This document shows, piece after piece, positions 27,185 to 36,134 of a stretch of DNA of 64,000 nt. The stretch's first letter is position 1; each line of letters starts with the position of its first letter. The stretch covers positions 248,001 to 312,000 of the forward strand of contig JAXGQD010000001.1 of assembly GCA_040766665.1 (NCBI GenBank), read 5' to 3'. A program made the position numbers and the translations under genes. The notes under the pieces were generated by a model. That model saw only the letters and a program-made list of their open reading frames with translations. It ran no database searches and was not told the origin of the DNA. Source of the DNA: JAXGQD01 sp040766665. GTDB lineage: Bacteria; Bacillota; Clostridia; Saccharofermentanales; Fastidiosipilaceae.

Positions 27185-28297
27185 ATGAAAGACGTTCTGG
27201 TCATTTTTGGTGGTGTATCGACTGAACACGAAATCTCACAGCGCTCCGCACTGAATATCGTCAGCGGTCTGCGCGAGGCCGGCCTCGAACCGCATATTGT
27301 GGGAATCAGTAGGGAAGGCGTCTGGTTACCCTTTACCCTTGAGGACAGTCAAATAACGAATCCGGATTGGGAAAGCCTGGCCAGAGTGGCACTGAATGAA
27401 GGTACAAAATGGCCTACACTCAACCCGATGCAGGGTTTTAGCGTCAAGGATTTCTTGGAAAGTTTGGCGGGAAGTGAAATCGACGTCATTTTTCCCGCCG
27501 TGCACGGCATTAACTGTGAGGACGGTATCCTGCAAGGCCTGCTGGAATTAAGCGGCATACCTTATGTCGGTTCCGGTGTCATGGCTTCTGCCATCAGCAT
27601 GGATAAGCTGATGTGTAAAAAAATCCTGAGTCTGGTGAATATCCCTCAAGCGGCTTATGTTTCCTGTCGTCGTGAACATATCCTCAACAATGTGGCTTTT
27701 GAGATGTCATTCATCGAGCGTGAATTGGGCTTTCCTTGTTTCGTAAAACCGGCTAACGGAGGCTCTTCGGTCGGTACGGCAAAAGCAAACAACCTTGAAG
27801 AATTGCAGCTGGCCTTAGAACAGGCGGCGAAGTTTGATGCACGGGTCCTGGTGGAGGAATACATTCCCGCTCGTGAACTGGAAGTCGCCGTAATGGGCAA
27901 TCAGACACCTTTTGCCGCTGCGGTGGGCGAGGTTGCGGTGCAAGCAGACGGTGCGTACTACGATTATGAAAACAAGTACTTAAACGACGACGGTGCGCAG
28001 GTGAAGATGCCGGCTGAACTGACAGAAGATGAAGCGCGTGAGTTGCGTGCACTGGCTATAGAGGTCTATAAAACACTCGATTGTCGTGGTTTGGCCAGAG
28101 TGGACTTTTTCAAACATAAGCAGAACGGGCAGTTCTACTTTAATGAGATCAATAACCTGCCCGGTTTCACGGCGATTTCACTCTTCCCGCAGGCTTTTGC
28201 CTATGAGGGCATCGCTTTGCCGGAACTGCTTTTGCGCCTCTGTCACCTTGCAGAAGAAGAAAAGAAAAACAAAGAGCGCAGTTCTGCGATTTATTAA
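27185..28297 (+). CDS. ddl: D-alanine-D-alanine ligase
   Basis: Ddl, 370 residues, an ATP-grasp enzyme that makes the D-Ala-D-Ala dipeptide used by the MurF encoded at 13 kb. Motifs are GGVSTEHEIS at the N-terminus, FPAVHGINCEDGILQG, GSSVGTAKA, VEEYIPARELEVAVMG and the omega-loop YDYENKY, which has the Tyr-Lys-Tyr pattern of D-Ala ligases rather than the D-Ala-D-Lac type. The Mg-binding C-terminal segment is FYFNEINNLPGFT. Confidence 0.96.
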   Translation: MKDVLVIFGGVSTEHEISQRSALNIVSGLREAGLEPHIVGISREGVWLPFTLEDSQITNPDWESLARVALNEGTKWPTLNPMQGFSVKDFLESLAGSEIDVIFPAVHGINCEDGILQGLLELSGIPYVGSGVMASAISMDKLMCKKILSLVNIPQAAYVSCRREHILNNVAFEMSFIERELGFPCFVKPANGGSSVGTAKANNLEELQLALEQAAKFDARVLVEEYIPARELEVAVMGNQTPFAAAVGEVAVQADGAYYDYENKYLNDDGAQVKMPAELTEDEARELRALAIEVYKTLDCRGLARVDFFKHKQNGQFYFNEINNLPGFTAISLFPQAFAYEGIALPELLLRLCHLAEEEKKNKERSSAIY

Positions 28298-28311
28298 ACG
28301 GATGGATAAAA

Positions 28312-28926
28312 ATGGAAGAAATAAACAATAAAGCGCATTGGGAAAAGATGAGCAAAGAAGAACTGGAAAAATACTACGATCAGAAAACCGAAGAATATGC
28401 CCGCAGTGAACTCTCGCGGCAGATTTTGAGGGCGGCTAAGGAGGACGAAAAAATGCGGATAGCTGAATTGGAAGCTCAGCTCAAACCCCATAGCAAAGGT
28501 CCCGGTAGAGCGGTTTTAATAAAAATCAAAGGTCTGCAGCGTGATTCGCAGAGTAAACCGGACGCGGTCACCGTGACCACACAGGGCAAATACTATGTGA
28601 AAAACGGTCGCCATTATGTGGTCTATCGCGAAAGCGCTGAGTCGGGTTTGGGCGAAACCTCAACGACTTTGATGTATTCTCCGGACGGTAGTGCGCGTTT
28701 GACGCGGGCCGGTGAACAAGCCCTGCGCATGAACTTCGTGGAGGGGAAGAGAGAAATCACACATTATGCGACCCCTTTTGGCATCCTGAATTTAGGTTTT
28801 TACACGAATAAAGTGGATTTCAGACTCAGCTCCAAAGGTGGGACACTGAAACTGAGCTACAATCTTGATGCCAGCACCCAGGTGGAGCTCAATACCAATT
28901 TGGAGTTACAGTTTACGTTTTTATAA
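28312..28926 (+). CDS. DUF1934 (YwiB-like) beta-barrel protein
   Basis: A 204-residue protein. About 60 N-terminal residues form a charged helical stretch (EELEKYYDQKTEEYAR...). Residues ~65-204 match the DUF1934/YwiB calycin-like barrel: VLIKIKGLQRD, KYYVKNGRHYVVYRES, TTLMYSPDGSARLTRAGE, ATPFGILNLGFYT and the closing KGGTLKLSYNLDAS. The biochemical role of the family is not known. It is 14 bases after ddl and probably in the same operon. Confidence 0.8.
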   Translation: MEEINNKAHWEKMSKEELEKYYDQKTEEYARSELSRQILRAAKEDEKMRIAELEAQLKPHSKGPGRAVLIKIKGLQRDSQSKPDAVTVTTQGKYYVKNGRHYVVYRESAESGLGETSTTLMYSPDGSARLTRAGEQALRMNFVEGKREITHYATPFGILNLGFYTNKVDFRLSSKGGTLKLSYNLDASTQVELNTNLELQFTFL

Positions 28927-28952
28927 GCCTTTAAGTGCGGAGGGACGTTAAC

Positions 28953-29537
28953 ATGAATAAGACTAGGCTGGAAATGGAATTGGTTTTACCCGAGTGGGCC
29001 ATGTTCCAAGCGGTACAAAATGAGGGAGGACGTGCGGATTGTCAGGATGACTGGCCGCATTTCCGACTTTTTCGTTTGGCACAGTTTATGACTTGGTCGC
29101 CCGCGCTGCAGGAATCTTACCGCGATGATTTGTGGCTGGCTGAAGCAGAAGGGCGTAATCTGCTGAGCGAAAAGTACGGCTATATGATGGCCAGGACGGA
29201 TCCGCAGGCTTTTGCCGAAATTAAGCAGTATCTGCCTGAGATAAGCGACGAAAAGCAAGCCTTGATTGACCGCATCGCCCTGCAGTATGTGATTTGGAAT
29301 GAAGACCACAGTGCCTCCGTGACAGGGAAATCAGGGGTGCGGCCGATTCATAGCAGTGAAGATTCGGCTTATGCGACCTCATTTGAAACCTACTTGCGCG
29401 GTGAGTTGGCGACTTATTCTTTAAAAACGCTGCAGCTGCTGGCTGCCCATGTGCAAGAGAGCCTGGATTCCGGTATCAATCTGATAGCCGAGAACATGCA
29501 ACATATCAAACGTGAACAAGCAGAGGAAGGGAATTAA
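28953..29537 (+). CDS. DUF4125 family protein
   Basis: A 194-residue protein with the family opening LELVLPEW-AMFQAVQNEGGRA-CQDDW and the middle FMTWSPALQESYRDDL. A conserved LLSEKYGYMMARTDP stretch follows. I start it at ATG 28953 because GGAGGG lies 8 bases upstream; GTG 28935 would place the ribosome binding site within the gene. It is the first member of a DUF4125-TPR-DUF4037 trio that recurs in clostridia. No catalytic motif is evident to me and no function is established. Confidence 0.75.
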   Translation: MNKTRLEMELVLPEWAMFQAVQNEGGRADCQDDWPHFRLFRLAQFMTWSPALQESYRDDLWLAEAEGRNLLSEKYGYMMARTDPQAFAEIKQYLPEISDEKQALIDRIALQYVIWNEDHSASVTGKSGVRPIHSSEDSAYATSFETYLRGELATYSLKTLQLLAAHVQESLDSGINLIAENMQHIKREQAEEGN

Positions 29538-29540
29538 TCT

Positions 29541-30401
29541 ATGGATACGGCGGCACTTTACCGGGAACTGGACGCTCTCTATGGCAGCGGGAATCCCGAA
29601 AAAATCGAGCATTTTTTGTTGGCTAAGGCCAACGAGGCAGAAAGCATCAATGATGCAGCGGAGGCACAAGACCTTTTAATTTGGTCTAAAAATGAATTGG
29701 GCTCACTTTATCGTGGCCTGGGTCGATTCGATGATTCGGAAGAGGCCTTTTTGGCGGCCATCGCGAGTTTGTCGCAACTTGATGGTGAGCATCGCGAGGA
29801 GCTGGCGATCAGCTATAACAACTTGGGTGGCACCTACCGTATGGCACAGCGTAATAACGATGCCCTGGCCAGTTTTCAGAAGGCCATGGCGCTTTATCAG
29901 GAGCTTGATGCTTTTGACGCCTATGGCTATGCCAGTGTCTTTAATAATTTGGCCTTGGTGTATGAGCAGCTGGGTCAGAGCGAACAAGCGATTGAGTATC
30001 TCTTGACGGCTTTGGAGCAGTTGCAGGATAGGGGTTTGCTTTTGCCTGTGGCCATTTCCCAGACGAATTTAGCCATTCTCTTGAACAAGATCGGTCAGCG
30101 GGAGCGGGCTGATGAACTGCTGGCATTGGCAGCGGAGATTTTTGAGACGCATTTCCCCGGTGATTACCATCAGGCCGCGCTCTTTGCGGCAAAAGGCAGC
30201 CTGCAAGCGGCGGATAACGACGCGGATGCGCTGATGTCCTTTCAGGCGGCGGCGGACATTATCAAAGCCAATTACGGCGAAAGCCACGAATACCAAATGA
30301 TGCAGAAAAACATTGCTATCCTGCTGGAACGTTTTGGCCCCGGTGCATGTAAAGCGCAGCCTAATGGGGCTGAAGGGGAGTCCGGAGCAGTGTGCGAATG
30401 A
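29541..30401 (+). CDS. Tetratricopeptide repeat protein
   Basis: A 286-residue cytosolic protein made largely of TPR units. Clear repeats are ELAISYNNLGGTYRMAQRNNDALASF (about residue 93 onward), FNNLALVYEQLGQSEQAIEYLLTAL (~133) and ISQTNLAILLNKIGQRERADELL (~170). TPR superhelices bind other proteins, so this is probably the scaffold joining its two neighbours. It starts 3 bases after the DUF4125 gene and ends in an ATGA overlap with the DUF4037 gene, so the trio is tightly coupled. Confidence 0.88.
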   Translation: MDTAALYRELDALYGSGNPEKIEHFLLAKANEAESINDAAEAQDLLIWSKNELGSLYRGLGRFDDSEEAFLAAIASLSQLDGEHREELAISYNNLGGTYRMAQRNNDALASFQKAMALYQELDAFDAYGYASVFNNLALVYEQLGQSEQAIEYLLTALEQLQDRGLLLPVAISQTNLAILLNKIGQRERADELLALAAEIFETHFPGDYHQAALFAAKGSLQAADNDADALMSFQAAADIIKANYGESHEYQMMQKNIAILLERFGPGACKAQPNGAEGESGAVCE

Positions 30402-31376
30402 ATCACACGACTGAGCCCGGGCAGGCGGAGGTCAAAGGTTTAGATCTGTGCCGTCACTACTATTTTGATGTGGTGCGTCCCGCTTTGGAGAGCCTGCGTC
30501 TTGATGACGGTGAGCCGCTCTTATCCGTGCTGGCCTGCGGGCTTGCAGGCGAGGGTTCGGATTGTTTTGGCTTTGACGATGCGCTGTCACGGGACCATGA
30601 CTGGGGGCCCGGTGTCGCCCTCTGGTTTGATGAGCAGGATGCGCGTATAGATGCTGAGCGTTTGAGTCGCTTATACCGCGGTTTGCCTAAAGCATATGCC
30701 GGTTTCGAGCGGCTGGAGATGCCTGAAGCGGCAGGACGGGTGGGTCCTGTTTCCTGGCAGTCCTTCTACAAGCGACTCTTGGGCAGAGCGACTTTACCGG
30801 CTAGGAACAGAGAGTGGTTAGCTCTTCCCGAAAGCGCTTTAGCTACAGCGACGAATGGGGCTGTTTTCGAAGATCGGCTTGGTCAGTTTTCAGCCTTGCG
30901 CAGGGGCTTTTTGGTCTATTATCCAGAACCCGTGAGACTGAAAAAAATTGCGGCCAGGTTGGCGGTCATTGGCCAGGGGGCAGTATAATCTGCCGCGCTG
31001 TCTGCAACGCGGCGATTGGATAGGCGCGCGATATGCGCTTAATGAATTCACACAACTGTATATGTCAGCCGTGCACCTCTTTTCGTTTAAGTATAGACCT
31101 TACTATAAGTGGGCAGCGCGCAGCATGGCGGAACTGGAGGGCTGGACTGCAGCTTATGAGGGGCTTATGCAGTTGAGTTTATTTGATCTCGCAGCTGCTG
31201 GGGCGGTGGCTGAAACGGAAGGGCTGATTGCCGAGCTTTGCGAGGCTTTGCTACAGGCAGTCAATGCGTTGGATATCTGTGCCATAGAAAGTGATTTTCT
31301 GCCGCATCAAGCCGCTGTTTTGCAAAACGCGATCCCGGATGATGATTTACGGACGCTGCCGCTGATGTATGGATAG
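30398..31376 (+). pseudogene. DUF4037 nucleotidyltransferase-like protein, frameshifted
   Basis: Two overlapping reading frames (30398-30988 and 30948-31376) together give one DUF4037 protein. The first part contains GLAGEGSDCFGFDDALSRDHDWGP, which resembles the G-S...D-x-D core of minimal nucleotidyltransferases. The second continues with GQYNLPRCLQRGDW and FSFKYRPYYKWA, the usual C-terminal half. The break is at the G run 30976-30980. Removing one of its five G residues restores GQGQYNLPR exactly, so the gene has a +1 insertion. A sequencing error, a recent mutation and a slippery phase-variable tract are all possible. The substrate is unknown. Confidence 0.8.
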
Positions 31377-31419
31377 CTTGGTGTAGCCGCCTGCCGCCCT
31401 GCTCTTTTTGAATGAGCTG

Positions 31420-31628
31420 AAATCGGACAAAAATTACGGGGTTGTGGGTATTTTAGGGATTTGAGGCTCTTCACACGCGTCAAACTAGGGTTTTGGTGAC
31501 AATAATTTCGACTGTGTGGTGACCGCCACCACATCCCCGTAAAAAGTGGGCTAAAAATAGTCTTTTGACATGCCCAACAGCTGTTTATAGGCGCTTTCAA
31601 GCTCATCCCTGGAAAAATTGGCCCGAAA
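31420..31628. repeat. Dispersed ~210 bp element, copy A
   Basis: Base-by-base comparison shows clear similarity, without major gaps, to 42076-42285. Shared blocks include CGCCACCACATCCC, GTAAAAAGTGGGCTA, GGGTTTT and GGACAATAAT-like runs. The ends are imperfect inverted repeats (TCGGACAAAAATT at left, AAAAATTGGCCCGA at right). Inside, ACGGGGTTGTGG pairs with CCACCACATCCCCGT. It encodes nothing convincing. The rest of the 31377-31785 gap holds partial internal duplications (GCCCGAAACCC twice) and the yceD promoter. Confidence 0.7.
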
Positions 31629-31730
31629 CCCCCCTTTTGACAAAACTCAATGGAGTGCTGTCGCCCGAAACCCGACCACGACGGACTGGGATCCAAGCGC
31701 TGTCGCCAGAAAACCAAGGCAGTGTGCTGA

Positions 31731-31759
31731 TTGACAAAAGCCAAACTATCGGTAATAAT
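31731..31759 (+). promoter_or_regulatory. yceD-rpmF promoter
   Basis: TTGACA (31731) and AATAAT (31754) are separated by 17 bases, 27 bases ahead of the yceD start. Confidence 0.75.
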
Positions 31760-31785
31760 AGCTGACGTATTTGAGGAGGCTGATC

Positions 31786-32322
31786 ATGCAAGTATCTGTG
31801 AAAACGCTGATTCGGCGCAAAGATCAGGAGATGCCCCTCACGCTGACAATCCCTGACAGTGAGGTTGGAGAGTTTTTCCCCGGCGTGCTGGCCAAGGGAG
31901 ATTTACACTTTGACGGACAGCTCAGACATTTAGAAAACGGTTTTCTAAAGCTAAGCGGGACAGCGGAGGTTGGCGCCGAAGTTCCTTGTGCCCGTTGCCT
32001 GCAAACCTGCACACTGCGCTTGACCACAAAGGTCAGAGACTTCTTTGTCGCAGAACGCAATCTGTCGCTCTGGAATGAGGGTGACTATGCGAACGACGAA
32101 GAAGACGAGGTTGAGCTTTACAGTGGGGAACATATCGACGTCTTGGGGCTTTTGTTGAAACGTTTGATTGCAGTCGTTCCGACAAAAGTTTTGTGCCGTG
32201 CGGAATGTGCCGGGCTCTGCCCGCATTGCGGACAGGATTTGAACGAAAAAAGCTGCCGCTGCGCGGCGCAGGAGGCAGAGGATGACGGAAATCCTTTTGC
32301 CAAATTGAAGAAATTACTGTAA
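31786..32322 (+). CDS. yceD: YceD/DUF177 family protein
   Basis: A 178-residue member of the YceD (DUF177) family, almost always adjacent to rpmF and linked to 23S rRNA processing or ribosome assembly. The family cysteine patterns are present: CARCLQTC in the middle and CRAECAGLCPHCG...C near the C-terminus, likely a metal site. I use ATG 31786, which is 6 bases after AGGAGG, rather than an upstream TTG that would contain that site. plsX, often next after rpmF, is not here. Confidence 0.88.
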   Translation: MQVSVKTLIRRKDQEMPLTLTIPDSEVGEFFPGVLAKGDLHFDGQLRHLENGFLKLSGTAEVGAEVPCARCLQTCTLRLTTKVRDFFVAERNLSLWNEGDYANDEEDEVELYSGEHIDVLGLLLKRLIAVVPTKVLCRAECAGLCPHCGQDLNEKSCRCAAQEAEDDGNPFAKLKKLL

Positions 32323-32367
32323 AGCCTTGAGAAGCGCGTTTACAGAGGATGGACGGAGGAAACAGAG

Positions 32368-32553
32368 ATGGCAACACCCAAAAGCAGATGGTCAAAAGCG
32401 CGTTCTCGCAGACATCGTTCCAATTGGAAACTGAGTGTCCCGAATTTGAGCGAGTGCCCGCAATGCCACACCCTAAGAATGTCACACCGTGTGTGTAAAG
32501 CATGCGGCTACTATGACGGCAAAGCCGTTGTCGAAGTCGAAGAAGCGAAATAA
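32368..32553 (+). CDS. rpmF: 50S ribosomal protein L32
   Basis: A 61-residue L32 with the typical basic start ATPKSRWSKARSRRHRSNWKL and a complete zinc ribbon (CPQCHT and CKACGYY). It is paired with yceD as in most bacteria. Confidence 0.97.
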   Translation: MATPKSRWSKARSRRHRSNWKLSVPNLSECPQCHTLRMSHRVCKACGYYDGKAVVEVEEAK

Positions 32554-32577
32554 TTTCATTTATAGGGGAATGAGGAG

Positions 32578-32633
32578 CACGGTTTCAGAAACTGTGTTTT
32601 GGAGCAGCGGGATGTTTTGACTCGCTGCTTTTT
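32578..32633 (+). terminator. Tandem hairpins / terminator after rpmF
   Basis: CACGGTTT-CAG-AAACTGTG (32578-32596) is followed by TTTT. A second hairpin, AGCAGCG / CGCTGCT (32603-32629), runs into TTTTT. Together they end the yceD-rpmF unit. Confidence 0.8.
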
Positions 32634-32721
32634 CATGGAAGCAGAAAGCCTATTTGAGGCATAATAGAAGCGAATTAAGAGAGGCGGAGACTGTTTTGCC
32701 ACAAAGAAAGGAGGCGTACTT

Positions 32722-34086
32722 ATGAGAGATGCCGTTGTAGCCGTCATTGGTAGGCCTAATGTCGGTAAATCCAGTTTTTTTAATTATATTGCCAAACAGC
32801 GCATCGCGATTGTGGACGATCAACCGGGAGTGACCAGGGATCGCATTTACGCCAGAGTAGAATGGCTGCAACAGCGCTTTACCTTGATAGACACCGGTGG
32901 TATCGAACCGGCCAGCGATATGCCGTTGTTGAAACAGATGCGTATACAGGCGGACATTGCCATTGAGACGGCGGATGTGGTTTTGCTGATGGTGGACGTC
33001 AAAGACGGTATGACCGCAGCCGACCAGGACATCGCGACGATGCTGCGCAAAGCAGCCAAGCCGATTTTTGTGGTGGTTAATAAATGTGATACACCGGGCC
33101 CCATGCCGCAACAAGCCTATGAGTTCTATAATCTCGGTTTGGGTGAGGTCTATCCTGTCTCCTCACTGCACGGCTTAGGCATCGGCGATTTGCTGGATGC
33201 GGTGGTGGATGCTCTCCCGCCTTTAACGGAAGAAGACCAGGTAGAGAGCGGAATTCGTGTCGCCATTATCGGCAAACCGAATGCAGGCAAGTCCTCCCTA
33301 TTGAACCGACTGGCAGGTGAAGACCGTGCCATCGTATCGGATATGGCCGGGACAACGCGCGATACGCTGGATTCTGTGGTTGAGAATGAGTTTGGTCGCT
33401 ACGTCTTCATTGACACGGCGGGAATGCGCCGCAAGTCGAAAATCAGCGATGCCGTGGAGCGCTACAGCATTATGCGTGCCGTTGCCGCGGTGGAACGAGC
33501 CGATGTCTGCCTGGTCATGATTGACGCGGAGAGCGGTATCAGTGAACAGGATACGAAAGTTGCCGGTTTGGCGCACAATGCCGGTAAAGCCACAATCTTC
33601 GTCGTTAATAAGTGGGACTTGATTGAGAAGGAGAACGATACACAGGAAAAGTTCAGGCTGAGTTTGCTGAGTCGTTTTGCTTTTATGGATTATGCGCCTG
33701 TCTTGTTCATTTCGGCGCTGACCGGTCAGCGTTGTATGCAAATCTATCAGAGTGTTAACGAGGTTTATGCCGAAGCAACGAAACGCATCAGCACCGGTGT
33801 GCTTAATGAATTTATTGCCGAAGTTCAGGCGATGGTTCCGGCTCCGCAGTATAAGGGCAAAAGACTCAAAATTGCCTACGCCACCCAAGTGGCGGTCCAG
33901 CCCCCAGAATTCATCCTCTTTGTCAACTCAACCGAGTTGTTGCATTTCTCCTACGACCGATATCTGGAAAACCAGTTCCGTAAAAATTTTGGTTTTGCAG
34001 GCACGCCGATCCGACTGACCCTGCGCGAAAAATCGAAGCGTGAGGCCGATTTTCAAGGCAAAAAGAAAAACACCGCTGAGCGGTGA
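32722..34086 (+). CDS. der: Ribosome-associated GTPase Der (EngA)
   Basis: Der, 454 residues, is an essential GTPase for 50S subunit maturation with two G domains in tandem. Domain 1 has GRPNVGKS, DTGG and NKCD; domain 2 has GKPNAGKS, DTAG and NKWD. A C-terminal KH-like domain ends in RLTLREKSK. The ribosome binding site is AAAGGAGG before the ATG. It opens a der-typA-mltG-U32 run with gaps of 14-24 bases, likely one operon. Confidence 0.97.
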   Translation: MRDAVVAVIGRPNVGKSSFFNYIAKQRIAIVDDQPGVTRDRIYARVEWLQQRFTLIDTGGIEPASDMPLLKQMRIQADIAIETADVVLLMVDVKDGMTAADQDIATMLRKAAKPIFVVVNKCDTPGPMPQQAYEFYNLGLGEVYPVSSLHGLGIGDLLDAVVDALPPLTEEDQVESGIRVAIIGKPNAGKSSLLNRLAGEDRAIVSDMAGTTRDTLDSVVENEFGRYVFIDTAGMRRKSKISDAVERYSIMRAVAAVERADVCLVMIDAESGISEQDTKVAGLAHNAGKATIFVVNKWDLIEKENDTQEKFRLSLLSRFAFMDYAPVLFISALTGQRCMQIYQSVNEVYAEATKRISTGVLNEFIAEVQAMVPAPQYKGKRLKIAYATQVAVQPPEFILFVNSTELLHFSYDRYLENQFRKNFGFAGTPIRLTLREKSKREADFQGKKKNTAER

Positions 34087-34110
34087 ATCTAAGTATTAAG
34101 GAAATAATTC

Positions 34111-36120
34111 ATGTCAAAAGAGCAAGCAGCGAATCAAGCCGTTACCGCCTCGGAAACGAAGCTTAGCGCCAATATGAGCGAAAGCGAGGCCCAGCTACTG
34201 GGCTACAGTAGCCTGGCGGCGGCACGTGCGGCCTCATCCGCGATGGCGATTGAAAAGAATAAACAGACCGTGGCTCGTGGCCAGCAAGTCAGGGCGGAGC
34301 AACTGCGCAACGTCGCCATTATTGCCCACGTCGATCACGGCAAAACAACCTTGGTCGACAGCATGCTGCGCCAATCCGGTACCTTTCGCGAAAACGAGCA
34401 GGTGAATGTGCGCGTGATGGACTCGGGCGATATCGAGCGTGAGCGCGGCATCACCATCCTGGCCAAAAACACCGCAATTGCCCACGGCGCCTACCGCATC
34501 AACGTGGTCGACACGCCCGGACATGCCGATTTCGGCGGCGAAGTGGAACGTGTACTGAAAATGGTGGACGGCGTACTCTTGGTCGTCGATGCCTACGACG
34601 GGCCTATGCCACAGACGCGCTTTGTCTTGCGCAAAGCCTTGGAGCTCAAGCTGAAACCGATAGTGGTACTGAATAAAATCGATCGCCCGGATGCTCGCCC
34701 CGCAGAGGTCGAGGACATGATACTCGAGCTCTTTATCGAGCTGGGGGCGGACGACGCGCAACTGGATTTTCCGGTCTTTTATACATCAGCTCGCAACGGC
34801 TTTGCTTCAGCCGATATGCAAGAAGCCTTGTCAGGAGCGGCGGAGAATATTTTGCCCTTATTGGATGCAATCGTCGATGAAATTCCTGCACCCCACGGCG
34901 ATGCCTCAGGTAGCTTACAGTTGCTGGTATCCAACATCGAATCGAATCCCTACATCGGTCGTTTGGCCATTGGTCGTATCGAGCGCGGTGTTATTAAACA
35001 AAACCAAAGCGTGGTGGTTTGCGGCTACGATGATCACTCGCTCGTCTCGGCCAAAGTGGCAAAACTGATGCGTTACGAAGGTCTTAATCGCGTGGATATC
35101 GCTGAAGCCACGGCAGGGGAAATCGTCTGTGTGGCGGGTATCCCCGAAATCAACATCGGCGATACGGTCTGTCCGCCCGATGCGCCTGAGCCTCTGCCTT
35201 TTGTCAATATTGATGAACCGACGATCGCGATGACTTTTTCGGTCAACAACAGTCCTTTTGCCGGCAATGAGGGAAAGTTTGTGACCTCACGGCATTTACG
35301 TGAACGCCTCTTTAAAGAAATGGAGACCAACGTCAGCATGCGCCTCGAAGAAACCGAGTCGCCGGATGCTTACGTCGTCAAGGGCAGAGGCGAGCTTCAT
35401 CTCTCCATCCTCATTGAGAATATGCGCAGACAGGGCTACGAATTCCAGGTCTCAAAACCGACGGTCATCGTCAAAGAGATCGACGGTGTGGCCTGTGAAC
35501 CGGTGGAGAGCGTCATGATTGACGTGCCGGAAGAGTTTGTCGGCGTGGTCATCGAAAAGCTGGGACAACGCAAGGCAGAACTGCAAAACATGCTGCCTCC
35601 GGACAAAGGCTACAGTCGTTTAGAGTTCAATATTCCCTCCCGCGGGCTCATCGGCTATCGCACCGAGTTTTTGACCGACACTAAGGGCAATGGTATAATG
35701 AACAGCGTTATTTCAGGCTTTGAGGCTTGGAAAGGCGAGATCGAAATGCGTGGTCACGGCGTCCTGGTCGCCTGGGAAAGCGGCACCGCTGTGAGCTATG
35801 GTCTGTACAACGCACAGAACCGCGGAGCGCTTTTCATCGGAGCCGGTACAGAAGTTTACGAAGGCATGATAGTTGGTTCAAACCCCAAAAATGAAGACAT
35901 CGTCGTTAACGTCTGTAAGAAAAAACATGTAACCAATATGCGGGCTGCGGGCTCTGATGATGCTCTGCGTCTGGTACCGCCCACCCAACTCAGTTTGGAG
36001 CAATGCTTGGAATTTATTGCTGACGATGAGTTGGTGGAGGTGACTCCCAAAAGCATCCGCATGAGAAAACGACTGCTGAACTCGGAAGAACGAGCCAAAG
36101 CCGTTTCCAGGAAGAAATAA
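34111..36120 (+). CDS. typA: Translational GTPase TypA/BipA
   Basis: A 669-residue TypA, a ribosome-binding GTPase for late 50S assembly and stress growth. The G domain has IAHVDHGKTTL, the switch GDIERERGITI, DTPGHADFGGEVERV and NKIDRPDA; the TypA C-terminal domain has FNIPSRGLIGYRTEFLTDTKGNG. The G domain usually starts near residue 3, but here about 65 extra residues, rich in Ala, Ser and Gln, precede it. The alternative start at MAIEKNKQ (about 34243) lacks a visible ribosome binding site, so the extension may be real. Confidence 0.95.
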   Translation: MSKEQAANQAVTASETKLSANMSESEAQLLGYSSLAAARAASSAMAIEKNKQTVARGQQVRAEQLRNVAIIAHVDHGKTTLVDSMLRQSGTFRENEQVNVRVMDSGDIERERGITILAKNTAIAHGAYRINVVDTPGHADFGGEVERVLKMVDGVLLVVDAYDGPMPQTRFVLRKALELKLKPIVVLNKIDRPDARPAEVEDMILELFIELGADDAQLDFPVFYTSARNGFASADMQEALSGAAENILPLLDAIVDEIPAPHGDASGSLQLLVSNIESNPYIGRLAIGRIERGVIKQNQSVVVCGYDDHSLVSAKVAKLMRYEGLNRVDIAEATAGEIVCVAGIPEINIGDTVCPPDAPEPLPFVNIDEPTIAMTFSVNNSPFAGNEGKFVTSRHLRERLFKEMETNVSMRLEETESPDAYVVKGRGELHLSILIENMRRQGYEFQVSKPTVIVKEIDGVACEPVESVMIDVPEEFVGVVIEKLGQRKAELQNMLPPDKGYSRLEFNIPSRGLIGYRTEFLTDTKGNGIMNSVISGFEAWKGEIEMRGHGVLVAWESGTAVSYGLYNAQNRGALFIGAGTEVYEGMIVGSNPKNEDIVVNVCKKKHVTNMRAAGSDDALRLVPPTQLSLEQCLEFIADDELVEVTPKSIRMRKRLLNSEERAKAVSRKK

Positions 36121-36134
36121 GCGAGGAGCCGGGC

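Noticed and set aside
31565..31765. 66-codon frame starting just inside repeat copy A
   Set aside because: It runs across the repeat boundary and the yceD promoter, has no ribosome binding site, and the matching region of copy B is not open.
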